From: Gracilaria domingensis | Taxonomy: Eukaryota > Rhodophyta > Florideophyceae > Gracilariales > Gracilariaceae | Length of the DNA: 64,000 nt | Direction of reading: 5' to 3' | NCBI GenBank assembly: GCA_022539475.1 | Contig: VCMS01000022.1 | Span: forward strand, 666,237-730,236 | Position numbers and translations under genes: made by a program | Notes under the pieces: generated by a model | The model's input: only the letters and a program-made list of their open reading frames with translations | Told to the model about the DNA's origin: nothing | Database searches by the model: none | In this document: piece by piece, positions 23,327 to 31,351 of the stretch | How the letters are laid out: every line of letters starts with the position of its first letter | How positions within the stretch are numbered: the first letter of the stretch is position 1

Positions 23327-23699
23327 CGTAAACCATAATGCATTAGTGACGTTCTATCCAATTCTCCTCATGTAATCCTTCTTGCACAGACCTTTCCCTC
23401 ACATCCCTCTCTGCAGTTATGTCGTAGAACATACGGTCTCCCCGACTGCAGCATCCAACATAGCAATCCAGTACAGCTCCGAGCTTCTCAGAGATCTCTC
23501 CCATAAACACATCTTCTCGGACAGCAAGGTACATTTTCCTTTTCGACGGAATCCAGTAAACCACAGTGCCCACCCGGTCATCATTTCCATGCGGCGCATC
23601 TTCAGCATTCGATGGGCCATTTCTGAACTCTGTTGGATAACTCTGCTGCATGCATACCCTCACGGTCTTCAGTATACTCTCAAGTGCCAGTGGTAGATA
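23327..23699 (-). other. Interval with possible 3' exon of the coiled-coil gene A
   Basis: After the convergent transposase and coiled-coil genes comes an interval where two minus-strand frames look protein-like. If GTAATATCT at the coiled-coil stop is a donor and ATGCATGCAG an acceptor, about 75 codons (RVIQQSSEMAHRMLKMRRME onward, to a TAA at 23417) would be added to the C-terminus. The alternative frame is equally plausible as protein, so I leave this unassigned. CATTAGTG near 23340 could mark a CACTA-type end but has no partner. Confidence 0.25.
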
Positions 23700-25895
23700 T
23701 TACCCGAACAAGTTGGAGAACAACACTTGTCTCTTACCACCTCTCCCTCGTTCAGACTCTGTCGCGCGAACAACGGACGCTATCCAGGCATCAAGACGTG
23801 CCAGATGCATAATTGTTCCATCCACTGGATCCCTCTCTTCGGTATTCCTCGAACTTGTTTGTAAAACGTCGTAGCCCATGAACTCACGCAGCACCTCCAA
23901 GCTCAGGCTGTTCCGAAAAAGCAAGTCACATGGTTCATCTTCGGTTGCATGATATGGGTTAAAGCCCGAGAAACATATATCTTCTACCTTCTGAGTTCTC
24001 CACGACGACAGAATCTCACATCCATTTGCATCTTCGGGTAGGAGTTTTTCACGTACCTCTCTGGTTTGTATTTCATACTTGTTCTGCTCCATTTCATCAT
24101 TTTTTATCGGGGTCCTTACAAGCATGTCGTAACCTAGTCCCATCAATAACTTCTCCTTCGCATGGCGTTTTCGAACACCTATTGCATCACTTAAAGCCTG
24201 TTTCAACCTTCTGCGCAAACAAATGTCGTGCGTTAACTGTTTCACACAGTCATCTTCCATTTTCATTCCTCGGATAGATTCCCAACGTGGCTTCATTACC
24301 TCCGTCTCCACAATTTGCATCAACAAATGGTCGCCTCCACCACTTACGGATGGCGTGTACGCCCTCATCTCCATGGCAAGATCCATTGGGCACCGTGGCA
24401 CTATCTCCTTCCCATCAACAACCAGCACACTGTCGTCTTTCTCAGGTCCAACTGTCCCACTTCGGTTGCCCCAGTTCCTTGCCGGTATACTCATCTCGAA
24501 GCATAGCTCTCTTGTCTCGTCTTTGGCGTATTGAAGTATGGAGTCATAGACGGTCTTCGCAACACCAACAAACTTGTCGTTCACGTCAATGTTGTACCGC
24601 TTCCTGCTCTTGTTACTGTCACGTTCGTTCCTTTTCCCTCCACGTCTGAGAGCCTCTCTCAAAGAGTGTATGAGAACCTCTTGTTCTCTGACCTTAACCT
24701 CCAGTTGCTCTATGTTCTTCTGAGCAAGTCGTACGCTCATTTTCAGACTTTGCTTGTCCTCTATTGTACGATACAGATCTCCCTTCAGTTTCCCGATCTT
24801 TTCCAAAAGCTCGTATCGCGGAGTAAGGGATTCATCTTCATCTTCTTCCATTGCACCATGCAGGGAAAAGCTCCGTGACAAAGCACCACGATCAACATCT
24901 TTATCGTTCCATACTTCTCTACGGGCGTTTGCTATGACAGGTTGCCGATCGTTCCCCCCCCGTCTATTCTCATTTCCATGGTTCGTCCTTCTTCTGACCT
25001 GATTGAACCTGTTTCTCTGTGACTCACCTGTGACTGGTGTCAGTTGTATCTCGTCTTCGTCTTCGTCTTCCTTGTGTCTGGACCCAATATGAGGGACGGA
25101 ATCATGCCTGCCTTCGATGGGAGCCATATGCGTTGCATTTCCGGCGTCCACCTTGTCGTTCGCCTCCACGTTATCCTTGTCCTCGACGTCACTTGGGATA
25201 TCTACTGCGTCCGTGGACTCCCACTCCTTTCTTCCACTGCCTTTCTTGGCACGAGAGACACCCTCATTCATTTTCTCGTTCCTCTTCACTTTTCTCGAAT
25301 CATAACTGTTACGTTCTGTTCCGGCAGCGCTTCTGGGTATCTCCCTATCCCCAGGTTCGGCTCTAGGTTCGGCTCTCACGATGGCGCAATCCACGGTTTC
25401 CATCTCCGCATTGTCATCCGCAGTTCTCACCTTGTCGAAACAATCATCGATACGAGGACCTTCTGTTCCTCCACTGCCTCTTGTCCTCCTTACATTCTGA
25501 CGTACAGCCGTTCTTCTCTTATTTCCTTTCATCGCTTTGATATCTACATTTCCATCATCACTGACCCTTGGCTCTTCCATTGCAGCCATGTGGCGTGTAA
25601 CAGGCCCACGCATTGCACTATCCTTGGCTTGAACGGTTTCACTTACTGTGCGTTCCGTGGTGCATGTGGAAGCTCCTGACCTCCTTCTCGGTTTTACTTC
25701 CGATACTGTAGATGAAGATTTTGGTTTGCGAAGTCCATCACGAGGTGCTCGGCCTCGGCTACCTCTCCCATTAGTAGCACTACTTCGTGAGACGACCGCG
25801 CTCCTACGTTTGGCCACCCCAGTATCCCAGCGCTCCGGCGGTACCGATGCCTTTCGCGGTTTACCACCTGCATGCTCCGCACGTTGAGGAGCCAT
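23700..25895 (-). CDS. Basic/acidic coiled-coil protein A (cassette unit A)
   Basis: From ATG at 25895 the frame gives 731 residues, starting MAPQRAEHAGGKPRKASV. The first 350 residues are Arg/Lys/Ser-rich and disordered-looking with acidic patches (KEDEDEDEIQL), suggesting a nuclear, nucleic-acid- or chromatin-binding tail. A coiled coil follows at about 355-420 (ELLEKIGKLKGDLYRTIEDK and LEVKVREQEVLIHSLREAL). Then comes a globular half with YNIDVNDKFVGVAKTVYDSI, which is shared with coiled-coil protein B. No catalytic motif is recognised. It follows the methyltransferase and SET frames on the same strand, about 460 bases away, and the same order is repeated in unit B, so it is probably a partner or scaffold of those enzymes. 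The start was chosen by comparison with protein B; the frame is open further upstream. Confidence 0.7.
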   Translation of the reverse strand: MAPQRAEHAGGKPRKASVPPERWDTGVAKRRSAVVSRSSATNGRGSRGRAPRDGLRKPKSSSTVSEVKPRRRSGASTCTTERTVSETVQAKDSAMRGPVTRHMAAMEEPRVSDDGNVDIKAMKGNKRRTAVRQNVRRTRGSGGTEGPRIDDCFDKVRTADDNAEMETVDCAIVRAEPRAEPGDREIPRSAAGTERNSYDSRKVKRNEKMNEGVSRAKKGSGRKEWESTDAVDIPSDVEDKDNVEANDKVDAGNATHMAPIEGRHDSVPHIGSRHKEDEDEDEIQLTPVTGESQRNRFNQVRRRTNHGNENRRGGNDRQPVIANARREVWNDKDVDRGALSRSFSLHGAMEEDEDESLTPRYELLEKIGKLKGDLYRTIEDKQSLKMSVRLAQKNIEQLEVKVREQEVLIHSLREALRRGGKRNERDSNKSRKRYNIDVNDKFVGVAKTVYDSILQYAKDETRELCFEMSIPARNWGNRSGTVGPEKDDSVLVVDGKEIVPRCPMDLAMEMRAYTPSVSGGGDHLLMQIVETEVMKPRWESIRGMKMEDDCVKQLTHDICLRRRLKQALSDAIGVRKRHAKEKLLMGLGYDMLVRTPIKNDEMEQNKYEIQTREVREKLLPEDANGCEILSSWRTQKVEDICFSGFNPYHATEDEPCDLLFRNSLSLEVLREFMGYDVLQTSSRNTEERDPVDGTIMHLARLDAWIASVVRATESERGRGGKRQVLFSNLFG

Positions 25896-26359
25896 CCGAG
25901 ATCCTTCGGCCTTCGTGCGCGGTATTATTACGGAACAGATATAGAAACGTGAACGATACTGAAGGTATATGATTGAGAGTGATATGTGAGGGTCACGTAC
26001 TCGGTGTGCAGGACTGATATGTGAAGGGGAGGGGAATTTAACCTCGTACTGCATATATGGAGAAAAGCATTCTGCAGCATTTGTGGCGGATCGGCATTCA
26101 ATTTTTGGACCTTTCCCGGGTCCATATTCCGGACTTGGTCCGATTTTCCCGGATGTTGCGCCCTGCATATACAAGTACGGCACTTTCAACGATCTTTCAT
26201 ACCACTATATGCATCAATATGTTACACAGTACAGCTTGAGTGTACATATGAGTAGTATTTCTGCAATCATAGCACAAGTGTTCAATACAATTTACTTCAA
26301 CAAAAAGCTTTTCTCACTACATTGAGCCCATACGAAGTTCAAGGACATTGTCGGAGAAC
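25896..26359 (-). promoter_or_regulatory. Intergenic region upstream of coiled-coil gene A
   Basis: This is the spacer between the SET stop and the coiled-coil start. On the minus strand CCATATATG (near 26050) is a TATA-like word about 155 bases before the ATG, so the gene may have its own promoter. No other signal was recognised. Confidence 0.3.
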
Positions 26360-26962
26360 CTAGGTTAACCTTTCCCAAGGATATGTGGGTCCATAGTCAA
26401 CGTAAATTTCGTCGTGCTCCCTAATGTCCCTTGAGGCCGTGACTACGAGGAGTCTGTAGTTCTCCAAAAGCCCCAAAGTTGTAGCCTGATACTCTGTGGG
26501 CTGGCGAATGAATACATTTGCTTGGCGTGCCATGTTAGAATCCATTTCTTCCAATTCCTTGTCCTCATCACCTTCACGATATGACGCGTCATTGATATAG
26601 CCCGCTACACAGAAAGGAGCAGGAACTATCCAGGCATGACCAGCGTTGACTTCAGTATCATAATGCGGGAGAGTGTTGTACATTTGCCCCTTCACCCTCA
26701 CTTGCTTGCAATACTTCCTGAACCGAGATGCAGTGGCCCCCAGCATTCCGTCTCCATACGTCAAATGTGTGGTATTGCGTCGGCTTAGAACATGATACAC
26801 CAAGGTCCCATAAAAGTATCCAATAACCTCCCCTTCGGAAAACGCCCTACTCGTAAATACTCCATTTCCACTTCCTGCATGTTTGATATTCGACTTCTTC
26901 ACATAGAGCCATAGCGATGTCGCCTCGACAGAGAGTAAAGTGTGAGTGTCCCACGTAGTCAT
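26360..26962 (-). CDS. SET-domain protein A
   Basis: The 200 codons cover essentially one SET domain. GNGVFTSRAFSEGEVIGYFY (33-52) is the N-terminal SET strand pattern, and YGTLVY follows. GYINDASY (121-128) with ANVFIRQ (148-154) occupies the place of the usual N-H-S-C-x-P-N region. DIREHDEIYVDYGPTYPW (179-196) is the C-terminal (I)xxxEEIxxDYG pattern. SET enzymes use S-adenosylmethionine to methylate protein lysines, classically on histones. The canonical HSC is not present, so activity is inferred. The frame is the same as that of the upstream methyltransferase, separated from it by one stop and 24 codons, and the residues in that gap resemble the corresponding part of unit B. The two may therefore form one translation unit or descend from a fusion. 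Confidence 0.75.
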   Translation of the reverse strand: MTTWDTHTLLSVEATSLWLYVKKSNIKHAGSGNGVFTSRAFSEGEVIGYFYGTLVYHVLSRRNTTHLTYGDGMLGATASRFRKYCKQVRVKGQMYNTLPHYDTEVNAGHAWIVPAPFCVAGYINDASYREGDEDKELEEMDSNMARQANVFIRQPTEYQATTLGLLENYRLLVVTASRDIREHDEIYVDYGPTYPWERLT

Positions 26963-27034
26963 CTTCCCTTGTAAGGCAAGTGGCCACTCATGGAACGGTT
27001 TCTCTTTGTACGTAGTGATAAGACCAGGTTCATT

Positions 27035-29527
27035 CTAATAGGTGGATAGGTACGACATGATATGGAATGGGAAAGATTGGTACGATGGGAAACCCCTGGG
27101 TGCCTTCCATATAGTCGAAGTCTTTCGTTTCCGTTCAGGAAATTCGGCATCCACCACATAAGACGCTTGAACTACCTCATTCGTAACCGGTTCTTTCATC
27201 TTCAATTCATTGCGCCACACCTTTCTTGCGTAATGCACAATAGCATTGTGCTTGGCATGAGAGAAACACTGCTCATCTTGCTCACATCCAATGAAACGCC
27301 GAGGCCCCTCAATATCCATACATGCCAGCGCGCACGAGAACGTCCCGGAGTAGAGATCAACCACAACATCCCCGGGATTCGAGAACCTCGCTATCAGCTC
27401 CATCAGTAGTTGCCTCGACTTTTGTTCTGGACGAGCCTTCGCGGTTCGAATTCTTCTACCACTCTTCACTCTCCATCGGAGACTCTCCCCAGGCGTAAGA
27501 TTTGGAACCTGGTCAATGATAGAATAGTGCCCAGGATAGCGAGCTGAAACGTAGTTGAAGTTCTGATAGTTCACCATTACCTTCTGTTCCGCGTACGGGT
27601 TTCCATTCCTCACGCCATGCCCGGCGTACTCCGTCGCCCCAAACAGGCGAGTAGTATTACGCGCAGGGTTCTTCAAGGGGTTCGAACGAGAACGAATGAA
27701 GTTCATGGGCGTCGAATCCACTAAGAATGATGCGGTTTTCTTTCCGCTTGCGTCCTCCGACTTGTGCTCTCGCAAACTCTCTTCCCAGTCTCCAAACTGG
27801 TCGATACTGCAGAACAAAACGAAATGTCCTCCTGGTCGAAGCATGGATGCCATGATGTCCGCAGTATTGTCCATATCATCGTCAGCCAATTCGTCGTACT
27901 CGCTGTCGCGGATGCCATATGGTGGGTCTGTGAGCACGAACTGAACGTTGCCTTCCAAAGATGTATCCGATGGGAAGATAGTACCATGGGCCTCCACCTG
28001 TTCGTCATATCCGACACAATGCATTGAGAATTGCTTCTCCATGCTTCCTCGCACCACATCTAGAGCATTTAACGTGCGCGTGTCATCAAAGTCATGAGGG
28101 AGGAGAACCCCATCTGGAACGTTATCTTTCGCCCCAACAGAGGCACCAGGTGTATCACCTTCTTCATTGTCGCTATCGAGGATGACGATGACATCGGAGT
28201 TAACTGAGCTTTTCCCTGCGGCGTTCCTCTTGGAGGAGCTCGGAATCTGTATCGAGTCCTCAACCTTAACCGTGACGGTATTACTTCCTCCATCCTGCCC
28301 TGAAGGAGCGGCCCTAGGGATAAGTCGAGATGGTTGGAGGTTATGTACAGACATCGCTTGACGAATAGAAGACATGTACTCTTTGGAGAATACATTGAAA
28401 CGGGGTGGTACTCGTGCGGGGCGGCCAGGTCTGAAGCTTTCCAACAAATTCCATCTTGACGTTGGGGACATTTTGTATAGGAAGCCATTCAACACAATCT
28501 TGCTGAAATCTGCCAAGAATTCCTTTGCCAACTCCCGTAAGTTGGCGTCGATAGTATCCGGAAGAGTATGAACCCAAGAAACGGTGTCGTTCACATCCAA
28601 CGTGGGTTTCAGTTCTTCCCCCAACGTATGAAAAGCTGACTCCGGACTGTACCCAACAGAGCGGGATTCAATGACATGGAACCCAAGCGACTTCTTTTCT
28701 ACAAGCAGGTATGGCAGCAACATCTGCTCACCATCACCAAAGCCTAAGGTTGAGGCAAAGAAATCCCATCCCTTACAAATCGTTTGCACTGCATGTGCCA
28801 TCCGTCTCCCGTGCGTCTCATTCGAAGCTATGTAGCCGTCGACGAACTGCACAGCTCTATGGGTTCCCTTCCCGGTCTTTCCTCTCTTCGCCGCTGGGAG
28901 ATTTCTCTCCGAAGTTATATGCTTCACGAAAGAGAGATAGAGTAACTGCTGAAAACGAGTAAGAGGCCCAATCCTGAACGTAGTTCTCTTCGTCTGCTTA
29001 CTGCCTGGACCATGTCGTTTGAAAAGGTCATTCCAGAAAGCCCGTTCTATGAACGAGTTACCGTTGTCGACATCCTTTTCAAGACTCCAGGTAAACAAAT
29101 CTCTCACGCGCCGATCAGAATTCTCGTCGTCTAGATCAGTGATACGCGTATATTTGTAGACCCTGCTCAGAAAACGCACGTCCAGACAGATCTTCGTGAC
29201 TTCTTTTGCGGAGTAGTTTTGGAAAGGACCCTTGACCGCAGTGGTGATGAACTCTCGTGCACATGCCAGGTGTTCACGGTTTGATACAGCGTATTTCACA
29301 ACTTCCGTGTACCCAACTTCACGCGGATTACCAGTACCACTTCTTGAAGCGGCATACGCATCTCGCAACTCAATGAACAACCCCCAACATTTCAAGAAAC
29401 GCGTTGCCATGCTGGCTGAATCGAACGACGCGCTAGAGGATGCGCTAGAGGATACCGTGCCGTGGTTCTCATCGGCCAGCACACTCTGCTTAACAGTCCG
29501 AGGAGCGTCATTTCCGGTGGACGCCAT
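27035..29527 (-). CDS. DPPY-type DNA (amino) methyltransferase A
   Basis: The frame is 830 codons, starting MASTGNDAPRTVKQS, with a TTTAAA box 70 bases upstream. Residues 1 to about 410 form a mostly helical N-terminal domain, shared only with copy B. A linker carries VKVED (a sumoylation-type site) and DVIVILDSDNEEGD (a SUMO-interacting-type motif near 444). The catalytic domain has VLTDPPYG (motif IV, near 534), a GGHFVLFCSIDQFGDW block, then PEQKSRQLLMELIARF and DVVVDLYSGTFSCALACM (motif I, near 720) and FIGCEQDEQC. Motif IV before motif I is the beta-class order of amino-methyltransferases. DPPY favours adenine-N6 but cytosine-N4 is possible. It would methylate DNA in the nucleus. Its neighbours are a SET protein and a coiled-coil protein. 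This copy looks intact, and I found no introns. Confidence 0.8.
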   Translation of the reverse strand: MASTGNDAPRTVKQSVLADENHGTVSSSASSSASFDSASMATRFLKCWGLFIELRDAYAASRSGTGNPREVGYTEVVKYAVSNREHLACAREFITTAVKGPFQNYSAKEVTKICLDVRFLSRVYKYTRITDLDDENSDRRVRDLFTWSLEKDVDNGNSFIERAFWNDLFKRHGPGSKQTKRTTFRIGPLTRFQQLLYLSFVKHITSERNLPAAKRGKTGKGTHRAVQFVDGYIASNETHGRRMAHAVQTICKGWDFFASTLGFGDGEQMLLPYLLVEKKSLGFHVIESRSVGYSPESAFHTLGEELKPTLDVNDTVSWVHTLPDTIDANLRELAKEFLADFSKIVLNGFLYKMSPTSRWNLLESFRPGRPARVPPRFNVFSKEYMSSIRQAMSVHNLQPSRLIPRAAPSGQDGGSNTVTVKVEDSIQIPSSSKRNAAGKSSVNSDVIVILDSDNEEGDTPGASVGAKDNVPDGVLLPHDFDDTRTLNALDVVRGSMEKQFSMHCVGYDEQVEAHGTIFPSDTSLEGNVQFVLTDPPYGIRDSEYDELADDDMDNTADIMASMLRPGGHFVLFCSIDQFGDWEESLREHKSEDASGKKTASFLVDSTPMNFIRSRSNPLKNPARNTTRLFGATEYAGHGVRNGNPYAEQKVMVNYQNFNYVSARYPGHYSIIDQVPNLTPGESLRWRVKSGRRIRTAKARPEQKSRQLLMELIARFSNPGDVVVDLYSGTFSCALACMDIEGPRRFIGCEQDEQCFSHAKHNAIVHYARKVWRNELKMKEPVTNEVVQASYVVDAEFPERKRKTSTIWKAPRGFPSYQSFPFHIMSYLSTY

Positions 29528-29596
29528 GTAAGAACTGAGAATCGGAAAGGACGCGAAGTAAACGAGTATTGTGAAACGGTAGAAGTTTCGGAGATG

Positions 29597-29602
29597 TTTA
29601 AA
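29597..29602 (-). promoter_or_regulatory. TTTAAA box of methyltransferase gene A
   Basis: CCATTTAAA on the minus strand lies about 70 bases before the methyltransferase ATG. The same CCATTTAAA word, at a similar distance, precedes the ParB-side gene, and it also sits close upstream of methyltransferase B. Confidence 0.5.
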
Positions 29603-29749
29603 TGGGTGGGAAGCGTCGGAAACAATGGTGGAGAGCGCGGTTGCGACGGATTACCGAGAACTGAGCGGGTAATGAAATAGAGAGACGAGAGTGGGATCTA
29701 AACACATCAAACCGGTGGGGCACCTCAGTGTGTGCAGTGCATTATATGT

Positions 29750-31105
29750 CTAGTATGTAAAACCAACGTAGAAAACACTGGGTTCGTACATCTTTGAACA
29801 TCGCCCGAGCGCGGTGTGGGAACCGCGGTTCGCCGGGTTCATAGCCGAGATCATAGCTATGAGCGACTCACCTTCGAGCCATAGCTCACTTGTTTCTCTC
29901 CTTGCCCACGTGAGCATGTTGTGATACACTGCTCGAGCAACCCCTTGAAACTCGTCGCACACCTCAATTTTATGCTTCTTTCGACCTGTCTGCCCAGGTT
30001 CACCAGCACGTGTACTCCTATCTCCCTCCTGTTTCAGTGCCCCTCTTAGCCCTTCAATGACTAGATCCTTCTCTTCAAGCCTCTTTTTCAAAGCCGTACT
30101 CTGCTCTTGGGCGACCTTCACTAGAATTCCCCGAACCATCAAGTCCTCTTGTAGCGTCTTAACCTTTTCTTTCAAGCAATTCAGTTCATTTAAAAGATCA
30201 GGTCTGTTCATAGAGCTTGAATTCACACCAGTTTGGATATCTTCCGTTATTTCCCTAGCTTCTTCGGCGACAGGCCCCGGTAATGCCGCAGGATTCGGTG
30301 TTATTTCGTTATCGGAACTATCCTCATGTGCCATAGCCTTAGACACGAGAGGCTGCAGGCGTTCTGTGTCCACCCTTGGCACGGCTCCGAGCTCCAACTC
30401 CCGTGTCTGTCCTCCTCCATGGCATGGTATATCAGATGAATTGGGCCTCGTACGAGCTGCAACGGCCCCCGTTCTGGAAAGAGGGGAAGGTCGAGGAGTA
30501 ACTCGTCTATCAGTTGTCTCTCGAATTCTTATTGTCTTTCTCCCTTGTCCGGACCCATTGCGAGGCATGATACGATTCATAGCGGCCCCAGTTCTAGAAG
30601 ACAGCGATGGACGTGACGATCTTAATATACTAGGGCTCTCACGACTTCTCGTCATTGTCCCTTGTTGTCCAGATCCACTGGGCGGCGTAACCCGCGCCCC
30701 AGTAGCTCCGGTCTTCGATATCGGCCGGGGACATGAAGGTTTTGGTGTCATACGAACCTCTTCATTTCCAGTTGTCATGCCCTCCTGTCCTGACCCGCTG
30801 GGCCGAGTTACCTCATCTTCTTGAGGAGCAGAGACAGATGCACGATTTGCATTATCGGCAGTTGACGGCACGACATCGTTCGCTGATCCACGAATTCTTG
30901 ACGCAATCCCGGAAGACGCTCCGCTGCGAGATGGGCGAGAGAGTTCTGTAGAAGGACGCCCACTGACTCTCTCCTTCGTCGAGGACGACTTCCGTTTAGG
31001 AAGTGCGGTGCTTGTAGCCTGATTCGTATCATCCGATGCTCTTCTCTTCTTCTGTCCACTCTTGTTCCGCTGCGTACTATTTCGCTTTCTCGGCGTTATA
31101 CCCAT
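29750..31105 (-). CDS. Coiled-coil protein B (cassette unit B, shortened)
   Basis: The 451-residue frame starts MGITPRKRNSTQRNKSGQ. It has the same plan as protein A: a basic Ser/Arg-rich tail, here with a repeated PSGSGQ / RNGSGQG theme at about 90-190, an acidic patch, a coiled coil (LLNELNCLKEKVKTLQEDL and LEEKDLVIEGLRGALK) and the shared block HKIEVCDEFQGVARAVYHNM. It stops about 40 residues after that block, whereas protein A continues for about 280 more, so the globular half is missing or was cut when unit A came to lie next to it. It follows SET/methyltransferase B on the same strand. Its function is unknown and inferred only by association. Confidence 0.6.
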   Translation of the reverse strand: MGITPRKRNSTQRNKSGQKKRRASDDTNQATSTALPKRKSSSTKERVSGRPSTELSRPSRSGASSGIASRIRGSANDVVPSTADNANRASVSAPQEDEVTRPSGSGQEGMTTGNEEVRMTPKPSCPRPISKTGATGARVTPPSGSGQQGTMTRSRESPSILRSSRPSLSSRTGAAMNRIMPRNGSGQGRKTIRIRETTDRRVTPRPSPLSRTGAVAARTRPNSSDIPCHGGGQTRELELGAVPRVDTERLQPLVSKAMAHEDSSDNEITPNPAALPGPVAEEAREITEDIQTGVNSSSMNRPDLLNELNCLKEKVKTLQEDLMVRGILVKVAQEQSTALKKRLEEKDLVIEGLRGALKQEGDRSTRAGEPGQTGRKKHKIEVCDEFQGVARAVYHNMLTWARRETSELWLEGESLIAMISAMNPANRGSHTALGRCSKMYEPSVFYVGFTY

Positions 31106-31139
31106 GTTGTGGAGATAAACAGGGTAATGAAACGAAATT

Positions 31140-31171
31140 GTTGGGGAGGGGGGGAGGGGGTGGGGGAGGTG
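31140..31171. repeat. G-run tract upstream of coiled-coil gene B
   Basis: Five runs of four or more guanines in about 30 bases on the plus strand (template strand of the gene) could form a G-quadruplex just upstream of the start codon. It could equally be a chance homopurine tract. Confidence 0.5.
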
Positions 31172-31351
31172 CTTGGTTCAGATATTCCGGGAGACTCCGC
31201 AGTCCCGCTTTTTAGGAATTTGAGGTGCCCAATGGGTCGCAAATATCGCCGTTACAGATGAAGAGCTCCAGTGTACATGTACAACAACGCGTATTGCAGG
31301 CAGCTGCAACATTCACAAGCATATTTACTTTCTATTCGGTACTGAACTCAT

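Noticed and set aside
24026-25679. Several plus-strand open frames of 80-210 codons
   Set aside because: They are antisense shadows of coiled-coil gene A, rich in Ser, Phe, Leu and His, with no conserved pattern.
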